A DNA stretch of 64,000 nt from Trichobilharzia szidati (Eukaryota; Platyhelminthes; Trematoda; Strigeidida; Schistosomatidae): the NCBI GenBank assembly GCA_944472155.2, contig OX235277.1, forward strand, positions 39,076,758 through 39,140,757, read 5' to 3'. Under the pieces are notes generated by a model. That model saw only the letters and a program-made list of their open reading frames with translations, had not been told where the DNA came from and searched no databases. Position numbers and translations under genes: made by a program. Numbering within the stretch: the first letter of the stretch is position 1; each line of letters starts with the position of its first letter. Shown piece by piece: positions 21,655 through 32,480 of this stretch.

Positions 21655-21900
21655 AGTATCTATCCAAGTCCTACAGGAGGTCGATCGTGAGCCCGTATAG
21701 CTCAGTGATAACGTCTATAACTGCAGCACTAGATGACATGCATTCAAATCTCAGGAGGGAGATGAGTGCCTTCAAGATTGCAAATGCCGATCAATAAAGC
21801 GCTTACTGACAAGGCAATGAGTGACAACAAACACGAAACCTAGATCACGTTGGCCATTCTGACGATTATCTTCAACCATCCTGATAACACCGATTCACAG
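21655..21900 (+). repeat. SINE-D copy
   Basis: 'agtcctacaggaggtcgatcg' 'tgagcccgtatagctcag' (A box), 'tgcattcaaatctcaggagg' (weakened B box), 'gagtgccttcaagattgc', 'acgaaacctagatcac', ending 'cttcaaccatcctgataac'. Closest to the copy at 31370. Confidence 0.65.
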
Positions 21901-21979
21901 TGATAATTCAAATATACTCGGAAAAGGCTTAATCTATGTGTAAAACTTGGGCACTGTGGTAACAAGTAATTCCATATTA

Positions 21980-22012
21980 GTCATTAATAATAATAATAAT
22001 AATAATAATGAC
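21980..22012. repeat. AAT microsatellite
   Basis: Eight or so AAT units; may be the tail of a lost RTE copy. Confidence 0.75.
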
Positions 22013-22034
22013 GACACCAACAATAAGGAATCTA

Positions 22035-22740
22035 AATCATCCGAGGTAATTCCATAGAAGGAAGGAACCTCGGAAACCTTACGCAGAATTCTTAACAAGG
22101 CAGGAATAAAAATGGCTGGTATTCAACCCCCCCCCCCCCACAAACTCAATTAGAAATCAGCTTCGTCGCATAAAGGATCCTATGGAGCCTTTAAAACAGA
22201 ACAATTTGGTTTATCTAACACCCTGCCTGCAATGATTGTCAGGTCAAATACATAGGTCAAACTAGTAGAACAGAGGCAGTCAGTCAGTCAGAGTAGCCGA
22301 GCACAAAAACCTAGCAAAATCTAGATCAGTTGACCCGAATAAGATAAGAAATCTAGAGGATAGTTCAGCTATAGCACTACATGCAGTTACACACAACCAT
22401 ACAATAAAATGGGATAAGATGACAGTTTTAAAATCTAATGTCATAGGGTGGAGGGAGAGATCGATAACAGCTTTGTTTATCGAATCAACTGCAAATACGT
22501 GCAATAGGAATAATTCATCACCTGTCCAGCCAGATTTCTGGAAAATTCTACTACCCCTGTGACAAATAGGAGAAGACAACGAAAACTATAAAACTCAATT
22601 TTCGAAGTCGTGTGATTATAATTGATGAAATGATTATGAACAGCAATAAATTTTGTTCGAAACTGTGTCATCCAGTAAATAATACTGTTACACTCACTGT
22701 GTGATACATCTAATAAACAAACTAATATGGAAAGGCTTAA
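22035..22740 (+). pseudogene. GIY-YIG fragment of a second PLE-like family, with tail
   Basis: The text around a C-run at 22130 reads IRNQLRRIKDPMEPL, then KQNNLVYLTPC (22195-22230), frameshifts to give YIGQTSRTE (22250-22275) and VRVAEHKNLAKS (22288-22325). It continues as NLEDSSAIALHAVTHNHTIKWDKM, with RSITALFIES later. This IKDP...NLVY..C...YIGQT.R....R..EHK pattern differs from the ASYIGR family elsewhere in the window. The tail 22565-22740 matches that at 52700-52860. Confidence 0.75.
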
Positions 22741-22744
22741 TCTA

Positions 22745-23293
22745 CATACACTAAATTGTAATTTCTAACAAATTTTCAACCCACACGTGTCTATTTTCAC
22801 CTCACAAAAAGTAGAAATTCTTCTGGATTTTTAAATTCAGAAAAAAATGACAAGAGGAAGAAAAGAAGAGCATACCAAACGACGAGGATTACACTATTAC
22901 ATGCATCACACTAAAATAATGTCATCACGCAATCCCTCTTTACCATTTTCTCTTACAAATTATACTTCAAGATAACAACTGGTTTGATAAGCCACACGAA
23001 AATTGTGTGTGTATAATTTTATAAGACAAATCATCATTTTAAAGGATGTTTAAACAAAAAAAAGAAAAAAAATTAAGACAAGGTTGTTATTTGTTGGGTT
23101 TTCTTTCTTTCTGAACATTTCTCGGTGTAAGCTACAACTTCTTCAACCTAACCATAGTTTATAATTGAGTTTGTGTAGCAGTTGGGCATTTCAGCTGACT
23201 TTATTTGCATTATGCTAAATCCCGGGGAGATAGAACACTGGAGATTTTAAAAAAAATGAACAGCGCATTCAGTGTACAACTAACTGTCCAACA
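22745..23293. other. No gene recognised
   Basis: AT-rich, with an A-rich tract at 23050-23075. Nothing codes. Confidence 0.35.
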
Positions 23294-23305
23294 ATGTTAT
23301 ATCAG
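23294..23305 (+). repeat. Target-site duplication of the PLE copy
   Basis: atgttatatcag here and again at 23918-23929, exact over 12 bases. Confidence 0.8.
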
Positions 23306-23917
23306 AGTGATAATAGTGAATTAATTATTAAAGCAAAAGCTAACTAAAAGTGAAATTAGAATGAAAAGAAAAAATCAAAATATATTTTATTTACAAGGAA
23401 CGATTAGTGAAGAGGTTAAGACCAAGGTAGAATAAGAGACTGGACAAACTTTTTCTGTATACAGAGTTCAGGGTTGTATTGATGAATTGCTAGAGCCTCC
23501 GCCATGCACAAAAGCCGGAACCTGACGCCCTTTGTACCATTTAGCTTCACTTTGTATATGATCTTGAAAGACGATTCTGGTGGAGCTATTTGGCCTGAGT
23601 TCACCAAATGCTCGAAAATTGAGCTAGTAATTGTCTTACATTTTCCCTTTGCTAACCATGCCGGATAATGCTCAGAGATGCGTTTGGAAAGCGTGCGCCT
23701 TGTGCGGCCAATATAACTAGCTCCACACGAGCAAGTGAATTTATAAACACACATTGAGGTGGCCGAAAGCGGCAGTTTATCCTTCACACACCCGTTGATC
23801 ATTTGTCGGCTGTAGAAGTTGATACGTAGCTCAGCCATAAAGAAGGCTTTCCTCAGTGATCTGCATAAGCGATTCTTCAGGATCTCAGCTGCGGTATCAC
23901 CTTTAAATTCAACACTC
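23306..23917 (-). mobile_element. Short 5'-truncated Penelope-like insertion
   Basis: A 612-base insert between two exact 12-base repeats. In element orientation it starts inside the connector before the nuclease (VEFKGDTA), runs through the whole GIY-YIG domain and ends in an A/T-rich tail near 23306-23415. The duplication shows insertion of an already truncated molecule, as for LINE-type target priming. Confidence 0.85.
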
Positions 23918-23919
23918 AT
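23416..23919 (-). CDS. PLE connector plus GIY-YIG endonuclease, open frame
   Basis: One frame of 167 residues. Residues 3-25 are the connector (VEFKGDTAAEILKNRLCRSL); about 57-75 give MCVYKFTCSCGASYIGRTRRTL, the GIY-YIG core with its CxxxxCxC preamble; ISEHYPAWL follows, then IFEHLVNSGQ, SFKIIYKV, MAEALAIHQ and the end ELCIQKKFVQSL. The family's nuclease nicks DNA for target-primed integration. The RT that should precede it is missing. The ATG is not native: it straddles the insertion junction (23917-23919) and comes partly from the target duplication. Despite being open, it is probably not a functional gene. Confidence 0.8.
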   Translation of the reverse strand: MSVEFKGDTAAEILKNRLCRSLRKAFFMAELRINFYSRQMINGCVKDKLPLSATSMCVYKFTCSCGASYIGRTRRTLSKRISEHYPAWLAKGKCKTITSSIFEHLVNSGQIAPPESSFKIIYKVKLNGTKGVRFRLLCMAEALAIHQYNPELCIQKKFVQSLILPWS

Positions 23920-24439
23920 GTTATATCAGTAGAAAATAATCTAGTCGTAGAGGCATAGTTTGTCAAAACGGCTTATAGTAGGATACGTATATCTTATTAC
24001 AGAACATCATATATACATAATAGCCATTTTCACATATTCACATGGCCAAGTTAAACTTTAAGCACCACTAACTACCAATCAGCGCGAGTGACCTCGAATG
24101 GTCCATTGAGGTTCATGCACATGACTTCAAGGTTGTATTCCGCTTGATTCGTATCACAAATACGTGCTCTAACGAAGTTACGCTTACAGTTCGATGAGGA
24201 TAAGATTTTGCAGTATTGCCTGGATTTGCGTTTGCTTAGGAAGGAGAGGATTTATTCATGTGGAATTGTCATGATTTTTAAAAAGCTTTAGCAGGTCGAT
24301 TGATGGATATGTCCATCGTTTTGCAATTTGCTTGAGACGAGTTAGTAATTAGGGAAAGTAAGCTGATGATTTTAATGTTTCGTAGGAACATTTTTTGCTA
24401 GGTCGCATTTCTCCCTAACCCAGATTTCGTATATTTGTT

Positions 24440-24933
24440 GTAATTACTGGGTTTTAAAACAGCCTGTGAGAGGCGCAGCTGCTGAAAATGAAAATAGCCT
24501 CGTGTCAACAGTTCAGTGGTACCAGCAGTGCAGAGATATCGGCTCATAGAAAGTGGAGAGAATTACTTAGTTGTTAGGCGGAAAAGGTGTCGTCGTACAC
24601 GTGGACGAAACTGTCTTATTGAAGAAAAAATACAACGGTGGTCGTGGGCGAGCCAAAAATGTTTGGCTGATCGGTTTATACGACACCTCCCTGCAGAAAG
24701 GATTCGTGGAGAGAATAGCAGACAGAAAGTCTACTACCTTAGTACCTATTGTCACTCGACTGGTGAAACAGGGATCTACAGTACATACTGATGAATACAG
24801 AGGTTATAACTCGCTGTCATCCTTTGGATATATTCATCACAGAGTGAACCATTCTAGTGATTTTGTGGATCCCATTACAGGGACACACAGGGACGAATTC
24901 TATGGAAGGATTTTGAGGAAGATTAAAAAATAG
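24440..24933 (+). pseudogene. Merlin (IS1016-like) transposase, DDE fold incomplete
   Basis: Upstream text VSTVQWYQQCRDIGS (24505-24550) matches the helix before the catalytic core. After a frame change at about 24565 the core reads VVVHVDETVLLKKKYNGGRG (first D), GLYDTSLQKGF, TLVPIVTRLVKQGS, VHTDEYRGYNSL (second D, about 24785), FGYIHHRVNHSSDFVDPITGTH. The family then has a T(Q/N)xIE segment supplying the third acidic residue. Here the frame goes from GTH straight to RDEFYG, the text expected some 25 residues later, so that segment appears deleted. It could not cut DNA. Alternative: a divergent subfamily. Confidence 0.85.
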
Positions 24934-24945
24934 GATTAGGGCTAT

Positions 24946-25539
24946 TATTATTATTACTATTATTATTATTGTATCCTTTAATTCCTAGAGGAACATAGGG
25001 CTTCAGCCGTGCGTCTCCATTGCGTTCTGTTCTCTGCTAGAGTCTTCACCTGGCTCCAAGTCTGCCCACACGTTTTCATCTCTTCTTCACATGACCTCCT
25101 CCAAGTTACCCTTGGACGACCAACTCGCCGCTTCCCTTTCGGGTTCCATTCGAGCGATGGCTTGTCTAGTGATGTCACTTGATGATTTCCTCAGAGTATG
25201 ACAGCCAATCCATCTCCATTTCTTCCTGTCTATTTGTTGCACACTTGGTTCCTGCTGGGTTGGTTCGCTCATTGTTAGATATCCCTGTTGCTGATCTTTT
25301 TTGGCCATCTGATCTTGAGTATTGAGCGAAGACAACTTTTAATGAATGTCTGTAGTTTGTTTGAGATGCTCTTTATGACGCGCAGTGCAAGTCTCTAATC
25401 CGTATAGTAGCACTGACTTCACATTGGAGTTGAAAATCCGGATCTTATTTTTGATGCTGAGTGCTGTTGACCTCCACACAGACTTGAGAGTAGTGAAAGC
25501 TTGTCTTGCTTTTCCGATTCTTGCTTTGATATCCTCGTC
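24946..25539 (-). pseudogene. RTE-clade LINE C-terminus inserted in the Merlin element
   Basis: On the minus strand: ARIGKARQAFTTLKSVW (25540-25480), LSIKNKIRIFNSNVKSVLLYG (25455-25395), a short frameshifted stretch, KKWRWIGCHTLRKSSSD (about 25230-25180), WNPKGKRRVGRPRVTWRRS and a final ENRTQWRRTAEALCSSRN. It ends in an ATT/AAT tail at 24946-24972. The octamer agggctat occurs at 24938-24945 and 25540-25547 as a target duplication. Coding text is relatively well kept, so a younger copy than those at 13110 or 39300. Confidence 0.85.
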
Positions 25540-25869
25540 AGGGCTATAAATGAATCTAAAAAGGATCTCATTTATAGTCATTTGGATTAATATGTACAGA
25601 ATGTGGTGTAACTTTTCTATTGACACTCCTATGCTAAACTAGGAGATATTTCTGTCACATGTTAGAGAAAGATACCCTATGTAACAGTTTTATGCAGTTT
25701 TCATGCTTTTTTTCATAAATATACGTTTTCCTTAATCAAAATTCCCTCATTCATGTGATTGGCTCGTTGAAGGTCGTTCGTTGATTGGTAGTTAGTGGTG
25801 CTTAAAGTTTAACTTTGCCATTCACAGTAAAAAGATGTTTTTCATTTGTATTGTCTACTGATTGTATCT

Positions 25870-26105
25870 GACTATTGTTCATTCCTTTGAGGTTCGAGTG
25901 GAACATAGTGCGCTTCAAGCTTTCAGCTTTGAAGTTCCAGTAGCAGTGGAATTGTCTCCTATTTGTTTCTTTTACTAAGATGAGTTGTTAGTCTCACACC
26001 CAACATTCCCTCTTTACCAGCCTTACTACCAGACCAACTAGGCAGGGTTTAGCAGCATTTCATCCGGGAATCGAACCAGAACCTCTTACGTCGCTGGTTG
26101 GGGAA
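25870..26105 (-). repeat. SINE-B copy, reverse orientation, diverged
   Basis: 'cctttgaggttcgagtgg', 'gcttcaagctttcagctttgaag', 'acattccctctttaccagcc', reversed B box 'gggaatcgaaccagaacc'. Confidence 0.6.
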
Positions 26106-26109
26106 CATT

Positions 26110-26665
26110 TTCCTATTGAAAATCCTCTTAGAGAACTATTGAAAACCACCACGGAGTACTGGAAAGCTGTTTCGTCCTAGTTGTTGGGACTCTTCAGTAG
26201 TACGCACCAATGATTCCACCTTACTCCGCAACAAGGATCGAACTTATGACCTTTAGGTAACAAGACGAGCCCGCTGACCACCGATACACTGGGACGGCAT
26301 TCAACGGCCAGCCCATCAATTCTAGCTTTTGTCAAATACTTGCCGATGACAGTGACTGGCGATCAGGTAAAACAAATCATCAAGTGATAGAAGTTAGACT
26401 TGATGGGCCAAACAATGGATTCCGTCCCTGTGGCTCAGTGGTCAACGAGCTCATCTTGTAATCTGAAGGTCCCAAGGTTAGACCTCTGGTAGGTGACATA
26501 ATGGCTGCGTACTGGTGAAGAGTCCGAATAACTACAACGAAACAGCTGTCCAGTACTCCACGGTTGTTTTCACCCATTCTCCAACGGATATCGATCCGTG
26601 ATCAAAACTGAAACCAATCAAATCCCCCACAAACTAACAGTCGAAAGTTAATCAAGCATCACCAC
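26110..26665. repeat. SINE-A foldback pair
   Basis: Reversed half 26110-26335 ('gagaactattgaaaaccaccacggagtactgg'-type text, reversed head at 26220-26290) and forward half 26365-26665 ('gtccctgtggctcagtggtcaacgag', 'aggttagacctctgg', 'cagctgtccagtactccacgg', 'gatatcgatccgtgatc', tail 'cacaaactaacagtcg'). Tails outermost. Confidence 0.7.
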
Positions 26666-26714
26666 AACACACAACAAGAGGTATACTGTAGTGACTAACT
26701 GTGTGACAATTTGA

Positions 26715-27240
26715 AGTTTGACAACGGATGGATATCAGTTAGAGAACCATAGGAAAACCAGGAAGTACTGGATAGCTGTTTCGTCCTAGTTTGGGACTCA
26801 CTCATCGGCAGTACTCACTCACTGGGGTTTGAACCCAAGACCTTTCGGCTACAAGGCAAGCTCGTCACTATATGAAGAAAATGCCTGGAGTTCTTAGTGA
26901 GAAGTCGTGACCAGTGGAGTTCATCCAGTCTGGAGTGAGGACAAATGCTCGCCACAGGTGACATTGGCTGGTGCCAGTCGCTCTAAAATAACGAATTGGT
27001 AGAATTGAGAATTGAGTCCGGTCTCATTGGCTGAGTGGTCGTCTACGAGCTCGCTTTGTAACCAAGAGGCCTTGGTTCTGAACGCCGGTAGATTCGTACC
27101 GCCAGTTGGTCCCAATAACGAAGACGAAAGAGAGCTGTACAGTACTCACTACCACCTAGTTTTCAATGGTTCTCCAACTGATAACAATCCATGGTCAAAC
27201 TTGTAAAATAAATCAAATTCCTACAAACGAACTCTTCAGC
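26715..27240. repeat. SINE-A foldback pair
   Basis: Reversed half 26725-26870 ('gatatcagttagagaacc', 'ggatagctgtttcgtcctag', 'ggggtttgaacccaagacc') then forward half 26880-27240 ('gtcgtgaccagtggag', 'ggtctcattggctgagtgg', 'tacagtactcactacc', 'acaaacgaactcttcagc'). Confidence 0.7.
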
Positions 27241-27244
27241 AAAT

Positions 27245-27960
27245 TTATAATAATTATGAGTAGAAGTTAAAATGAGATCTCAACGTTGTTTTTTTAAATT
27301 CATCAGTCAGGTATGTCTGCATAGGTAAAAAATAACCAAACTGTTACTTTGTGAGAATTGTTAGAGGTCAGAGTTATACAAACATGGAGTCAAAGGGGAT
27401 ATGCACATACACACATCTATGGATATGGTATGAATTCATTGCCTGCCTGATGATGACCTTTTGAATTACCAACATTATTTGGTGACAGATTTATTGTCTG
27501 TCCAATGTATTTTTACATTTAAATCATTTAGTAAAGGTTTTTGTATTTCCTAATGAATGAAAAACAAAACGATGCCCAAATTTTTTCAAACTGTTAAACG
27601 TGAACTGGGTTTGTACATATATAACTTCTTAAATCATTTAGGTCATATTTTTCAACCATAAAGAAAAAAAACACAAGGATTGATGAATGACAGTTCTGGA
27701 TAGACTTGCATGACTAATACAATTCTTTTCCTGCGTGAACAGTATTCACTCAACCACACTATCAGTTAATGCGATCAATAGGTCAGTTAATATATATCAG
27801 TCTAATCTACTTTTATAGATCTAATGACGATACAGTCAGTCAGACTATCGCATTATAGTTGTAAAATGTATGAAGCATAATTTATTTTGAAGTTACTATT
27901 CAATGATATTTTCATGTACATCTGGTTATACCCTAAGATGAAACTCATCATCCATTGTGT
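27245..27960. other. AT-rich interval with a PLE-end fragment
   Basis: 27535-27600 repeats the 'gtttttgtatttcctaatga' end seen at 3575 and 4110, here followed by 'caaactgttaaacgtgaac'. The remainder shows no gene or known repeat. Confidence 0.35.
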
Positions 27961-27964
27961 TTCT

Positions 27965-28490
27965 CATGAATAACTTTCTTGGATTCGAACCCGGGACCTT
28001 CCGGTTACAAGGCCAGCAAGCTCGTATACCATTCAGCCGCTGGGACCCGATTCAATGGCTTATGGATTCTAATTTCTACCAGTTGAGGATTTAGCTCACT
28101 AGTCACTTGCTACAGGACAGAGTATCCTGGAGTTCTAGTGAGAAGTCGTGACCAGTGAGGTCCAATTAGAAGTCACGTGTGTGGATGGATGTCCCACCAA
28201 CGACAATAGTTGGGGTCGCGCTAAAATCACGAATTGGTAGAAGTTAGAATTCATGAGCCATTGAACCAGGTCCCAGTAGCTGAGTGGTATACGAGCTCGC
28301 TGGCCTTGTAACCGGATGATCCTGGGTTCGAACATTGGTGGTGGGTGCGTACTTCCGATGATTCCCAAACTAGGATGAAACAGCCGTCCAGTACTCCCTT
28401 GTTTTCAATAGTCCTCTAACTGATATCAATCCATGATCAACTCGTAAAAACATAACTAACCCTTACAAACCAAACTATAGAAAATAACCT
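27965..28490. repeat. SINE-A foldback pair
   Basis: Reversed head 27968-28060 ('ggattcgaacccgggaccttcc', 'tataccattcagccgctggg'), 5' bodies meeting near 28110-28190, and forward half with 'gtcccagtagctgagtgg', 'cctgggttcgaacattgg' and tail 'cttacaaaccaaactatag'. The left tail is missing. Confidence 0.7.
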
Positions 28491-28815
28491 TCGTATAAAA
28501 CCCAGTAGAAAAGTTCTACTGTAAGAAATTCGAGGGAGTAAGAAGTCATATCTTGTCATTGAAAGGATGTGAAAAAGTCAGTGAATCAAGAAGATTGATT
28601 TCTGTTAATAGTCTAATGTTCCTCAAGGAATTCATTTCTAACCGACAGTTGCTACCTTGACATCGTGGTTGGGCTTGCATATTCCAATGACCTAACGAGA
28701 TACACTGGCTGTAATGAATGTTCCTGTAGGTTTTATCATGCCAGACGACGGTTAGATATTAAGGTGAATTACCGTCGTAGTATAATTTGTTTGCACTATG
28801 TTGAGTGTCTGCAGC
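28490..28815. other. No gene recognised
   Basis: Unique-looking sequence between a SINE-A tail and a SINE-B copy. No coding evidence. Confidence 0.3.
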
Positions 28816-29035
28816 CGAAGTTTTTTTTATTCCTTTACGTTCCCAGTGGAAAATAGGGCTTCAAGCTAGAGGCTTGAAGTTTCGGTAGCAGGGGTGATTA
28901 TTTTTACAGGATGGGGTTGCTAGCCTCATGCCCCCCCCAACCTTCCCTCTTTACCAGTCTTATTGCCAGTTTAGCGAAATAAAGGAGTGTGTCTGTGGTC
29001 GGCGAGCACTCTACCGCTGTACCACCGACGCACTA
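28815..29035 (-). repeat. SINE-B copy, reverse orientation
   Basis: 'cctttacgttcccagtgg', 'gggcttcaagctagaggcttgaag', a C-run at 28931, 'ttccctctttaccagtc', 'gtctgtggtcggcgagcac'. The B box is lost by a deletion that fuses 'gtgtctgtggtc' to 'ggcgagc'. Confidence 0.7.
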
Positions 29036-29039
29036 CTGG

Positions 29040-29690
29040 TGAATATGAATGTAACAGCAGTAGAATGTTTCCTTCAGATAACCAGCATGCCAACTATGCT
29101 ACCTCCCCATTGTGGAGAGAGGGGGCTAAAGAATGTAGACCTCCATAATTGTACATCCCAACTTATCTTGCAGCGGTCCGTAGTCTGCAGTAAAAATTTT
29201 AATACGGATGCAACTCCGAAAAAAACACGTTAGACAGTCCGTAATTGACTGGAATCAAGCAGTTATCCCCTAAAAAGTCTGCAGTCACACAACATTAGTA
29301 CTCTTTCTGTTTCAAGTACCCCTAGAGAAAACCAACTTCCACAGTTTGGGGGGGCAGTTGGGAAGTAACAACCGCCGACACACCTCCAAAAGCAGTTCCA
29401 GCAGCAGTTCCAAGGAATGCATTAACCTGCTAATTTTCAATGAAATCCAAATGAATAAGCAGCCTCTAAACGCCAAACAGTATGATCATATTTACCTTCA
29501 CTGTTTTAACTTATAGACAAAAGCCAATCATACTATTGATTCGAATATCTTTATATATGATCATGAAAATTCTAGAGTAAAAGTGACGTCAACCAAAAAA
29601 AAGAAAAATCAGTAATCTATAATTAAATAATCTAAAAATATACAAGTGAACTGATATCGAATATGAAACGAGTGTTTCTGAATGTACATC
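29040..29690. other. No gene recognised
   Basis: Mixed composition. A short frame at 28928-29233 lies partly on SINE-B and has no domain. Nothing else is identified. Confidence 0.3.
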
Positions 29691-29699
29691 CAATTCACC

Positions 29700-29860
29700 C
29701 AATACCTCAACATAAAGTGAAGGGATGCTGCTAATCACTGACTTAAGCGGTGAACTTTCAACTAGTATGTCATGGGTTCGAATCCCACGAATCCCTCATC
29801 TACTTTAATCTCAATGGCTGGGTAGTATCATAAGGCCTCACACAATAAGTGTGTAGCTAG
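29700..29860 (+). repeat. Isolated tRNA-like repeat unit
   Basis: A B-box tract 'catgggttcgaatcccacg' lies about 45 bases after 'gctgctaatcactgacttaag' (A-box-like), followed by 'gaatccctcatctac' and a non-tRNA body. I find no second copy in this window, so it is a candidate for another SINE family or a decayed tRNA pseudogene. Confidence 0.35.
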
Positions 29861-29899
29861 CTAGCCTAGAATATTTAAAAAAATCTGACGCAGGTGATT

Positions 29900-30957
29900 A
29901 ATTTCTGGTTAACTTCAACATAAAAGGGAATTCAGAGGAAATAAATAGTCTCATTGTCAGTGAGGACAGCAGTAAGACAAGGCTGCCTACTATCGCCAAT
30001 GATTTTCCTGATTGCAGTACACTAGATAATACGACAAACAGCGGTGGGCAATGAGGAAACAGGCATAAAATGGACTCTCACACAAAAACCTTGGGGGATC
30101 TAGACTTCGCCGATGATATATGTCTGATTTCCCACAAACGCTGGAAGATATGCAAGCGAAAAGCAACAAGTTGGCAGAAGAAGCATCAGAGATAGGCCTT
30201 CAGGTGAACATAGAGAAAACAGAGGTGATGAAGATTCCTGAGCAACACCACCAACAGCAACAACAACAACAGACAACAATCAGCATAAATGGAAGGAACC
30301 TGAAAGAAATAACCTCCTTTACCTACCGACCTAGGAAGTATCGTTTCAACTACAGGTGGAACTGACGAAGATACCAAAGCAAGAATCAGAAAAGTAAGAC
30401 AAGCTTTCACTACTCTCAAGTCTGTGTGGAGGTCAACAACACTCAGCATCAAAAATAAGATCCGGATTTTCAACTCCAATGTGAAGTCAGCCAGTGCTAC
30501 TATACGGATCAGAGACTTGGCCAGCACGTCATAAAGAGCATCTCAAACAAACTACAGACCATCATTAACAGTCGTCTTTGCTCAATACTCAAGATCAGAT
30601 GGCTGGCCAGAAAAGATCAGCAACAGAGATCTGTGTGAGCGAACCAACCAGTAACCGATTGTGAAACAAATAGGCAGGAAGAAATGGAGGTGGATTGGTG
30701 GCCATACTCTAAGGAAACCATCAAGTGACATCACTAGACAAGCCATTGCTCGAGTGGAACCTGGAAGGGAAGCGGTGAGTTGGTTGTCAGTGCAAGGGTG
30801 ACTTGGAAGAGGTCATGTGAAGAGGAGATGAAAGTGTGTGGGCAGACTTGGAGCCAGGTGAAAACGCTGGCAGAGAACCGAACGCAATGGAGACGCATGG
30901 CTGAAGCCCTATGTTCCTCTAGGAATTAAAGGAAACAATAATTATAATAATCGTCAG
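29900..30957 (+). pseudogene. RTE-clade LINE, RT palm to 3' end, decayed
   Basis: The catalytic text LGDLDFADDICLISHK (about 30090-30140) is intact locally. After it come LQVNIEKTEVMKIPEQHHQ (30198-30250), TISINGRNLKEITSFTYR, GSIVSTTGGTDEDTKARI, VWRSTTLSIKNKIRIFNSNVKS, KQIGRKKWRWIGGHTLRKPSSDITRQAIARVEP and the ending 'cctatgttcctctagg' with an AAT-like tail at 30938-30957. At least four frame changes. The 5' limit is vague (about 29900). Confidence 0.85.
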
Positions 30958-30959
30958 TG

Positions 30960-31365
30960 AATGAAAGTGTGAGAAATGTAAATTTATCTGCTATTGCTAA
31001 ATAGACTGACTGTACTCCCCCCTCCCCAAAGGTTTACTGTTTTACCTAGCCATGACAAGTTGCACTGTACACCTCCTTATTCATCTCTGTTTAACAGATA
31101 TTTTCGTTTCATATATATCTACTCTTAAAGCCATTAGTATATTGTTTTATCTCCCTCTTGCTTGCACTTCACCGCTTTTCTAAACTGGTTATTCCAATCA
31201 CTTAGATTAATTGTATGTATGAACTTAACTTAAACATCTAACTACTTTGTTTATCGACAGAATGAGTGATTAATACGTTGACTATACTGATAGAAATGGG
31301 TCAGTATCAAACAAAGGACTGGAAGCATGATAGTAGTTACTAATTGGTGTTCAATCAAAGTAGCC
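30960..31365. other. No gene recognised
   Basis: Pyrimidine-rich stretch around 31015-31035; no coding or repeat evidence. Confidence 0.3.
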
Positions 31366-31925
31366 ATCAAAGTCCTACAGGAGATCGATCGTGAGCCCGT
31401 ATAGCTCGGTGATAACATTTCTAACTGTAGCACATGGGTTCGAATCTCATAAGGGAGATGAGTGTTTTTTGATTGGACACTAGTCACTAGTGTCTAGTCC
31501 TTTATTGTTTTGGTGCAGACTGGATTCTATCAGTCAGATTTGCAATGTGGCCACCATGCCACTAGGTAGCTCGTCATCACGGTGCACATTGATTTGATGA
31601 TATCAGATAGTTGAAGGCAATCGGCAGCGTGAAGCCTTGGACCTAGATTTCGCACCAAAGAAAGGACTAGATACGTCACACTAGTTACTAGTGTCCAATG
31701 AAAATACCCACTACAGTCCTACAAGAGGTCAATCGTGAGCTCGAATAGCTAATGCAGTGGGAACGTCTCTGACTGCGGGCGGCACTGGGTGACGCGGGTT
31801 CGAATCTCAGAAGGGATATGAGTTCCTTCAAGGCAGTTGCAGATACGCCTGGCTGACTGTTGAGTGCCAAGTAGCATGAAACCTTGGTCCAAGGCTTCCT
31901 ACCGATTGCCTCCAACAATATAATA
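31365..31925. repeat. SINE-D group: forward fragment, reversed copy, forward copy
   Basis: Forward head 31370-31460 ('gagcccgtatagctcggtg', 'gggttcgaatctcataagg'); reversed body 31465-31680 ('gattggacactagtcactag', 'gatttgcaatgtggccacc'); forward copy 31680-31925 ('gtcctacaagaggtcaatcg', 'cgggttcgaatctcagaagg', 'gattgcctccaac'). The last two make a foldback. Confidence 0.7.
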
Positions 31926-31929
31926 ACAA

Positions 31930-32480
31930 AAATTCCTTCAGCGATGTTTGTAACTACGGGTTGATAGTGGTTAACTCAGTACATTGCTTATCCCTGTACT
32001 TATAGACACCATCGAGAAAATAAACCCCATCATCTGATACTAACGTTTTTACTGGTATTGCTACTACTCTACAGTCAGGTACGATAAGACAACAGAGGTA
32101 AAACAGCTTAGCATTAAAGGCAAAGTGAACTTATTAGCAACTACCCCCCGAGACACATGACTATTGACAACCAATAATAGTTATTAAATAACGAAATCTG
32201 ATTATGCCTCTTCTTTTATGGATTAGCTTAACGAGTTCCACGAAGATCAGCCATAGGCGGAGGAAGCCTGACAGGATTTTTCGGATGATTGTGATTTTGA
32301 AGGTAGATGAAAAAAATAGCATCATAAAATATAAATGGATCTCAGAACACTATGATCAACAATCGCCTTTTCAACAATTTGCCAACTTTTATGCTCCTTC
32401 AAGTTTTAATAAGTCACTTTAGGTGGGTGCTAAGGTGGATACAAGGAGGGCAGTGGTGGTGGTTATAGTTCAACTTCATC
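31930..32480. other. No gene recognised
   Basis: A short frame at 32204-32422 has no recognisable motif. No repeats matched. Confidence 0.3.

Larger units (their letters stand above)
24044..25819 (+). mobile_element. Merlin DNA transposon with terminal inverted repeats
   Basis: The left end ggccaagttaaactttaagc (24044 on) and the inverse of the right end ggcaaagttaaactttaagc (25819 back) match over about 45-50 bases, including 'accactaactaccaatca'. Flanking octamers are attcacat (24036-24043) and attcacag (25820-25827), seven of eight alike, fitting the 8-9-bp duplications of Merlin. The transposase remnant lies inside at 24440-24933 and an RTE insert at 24946-25539. Merlin elements are known in Schistosoma. 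Confidence 0.85.
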
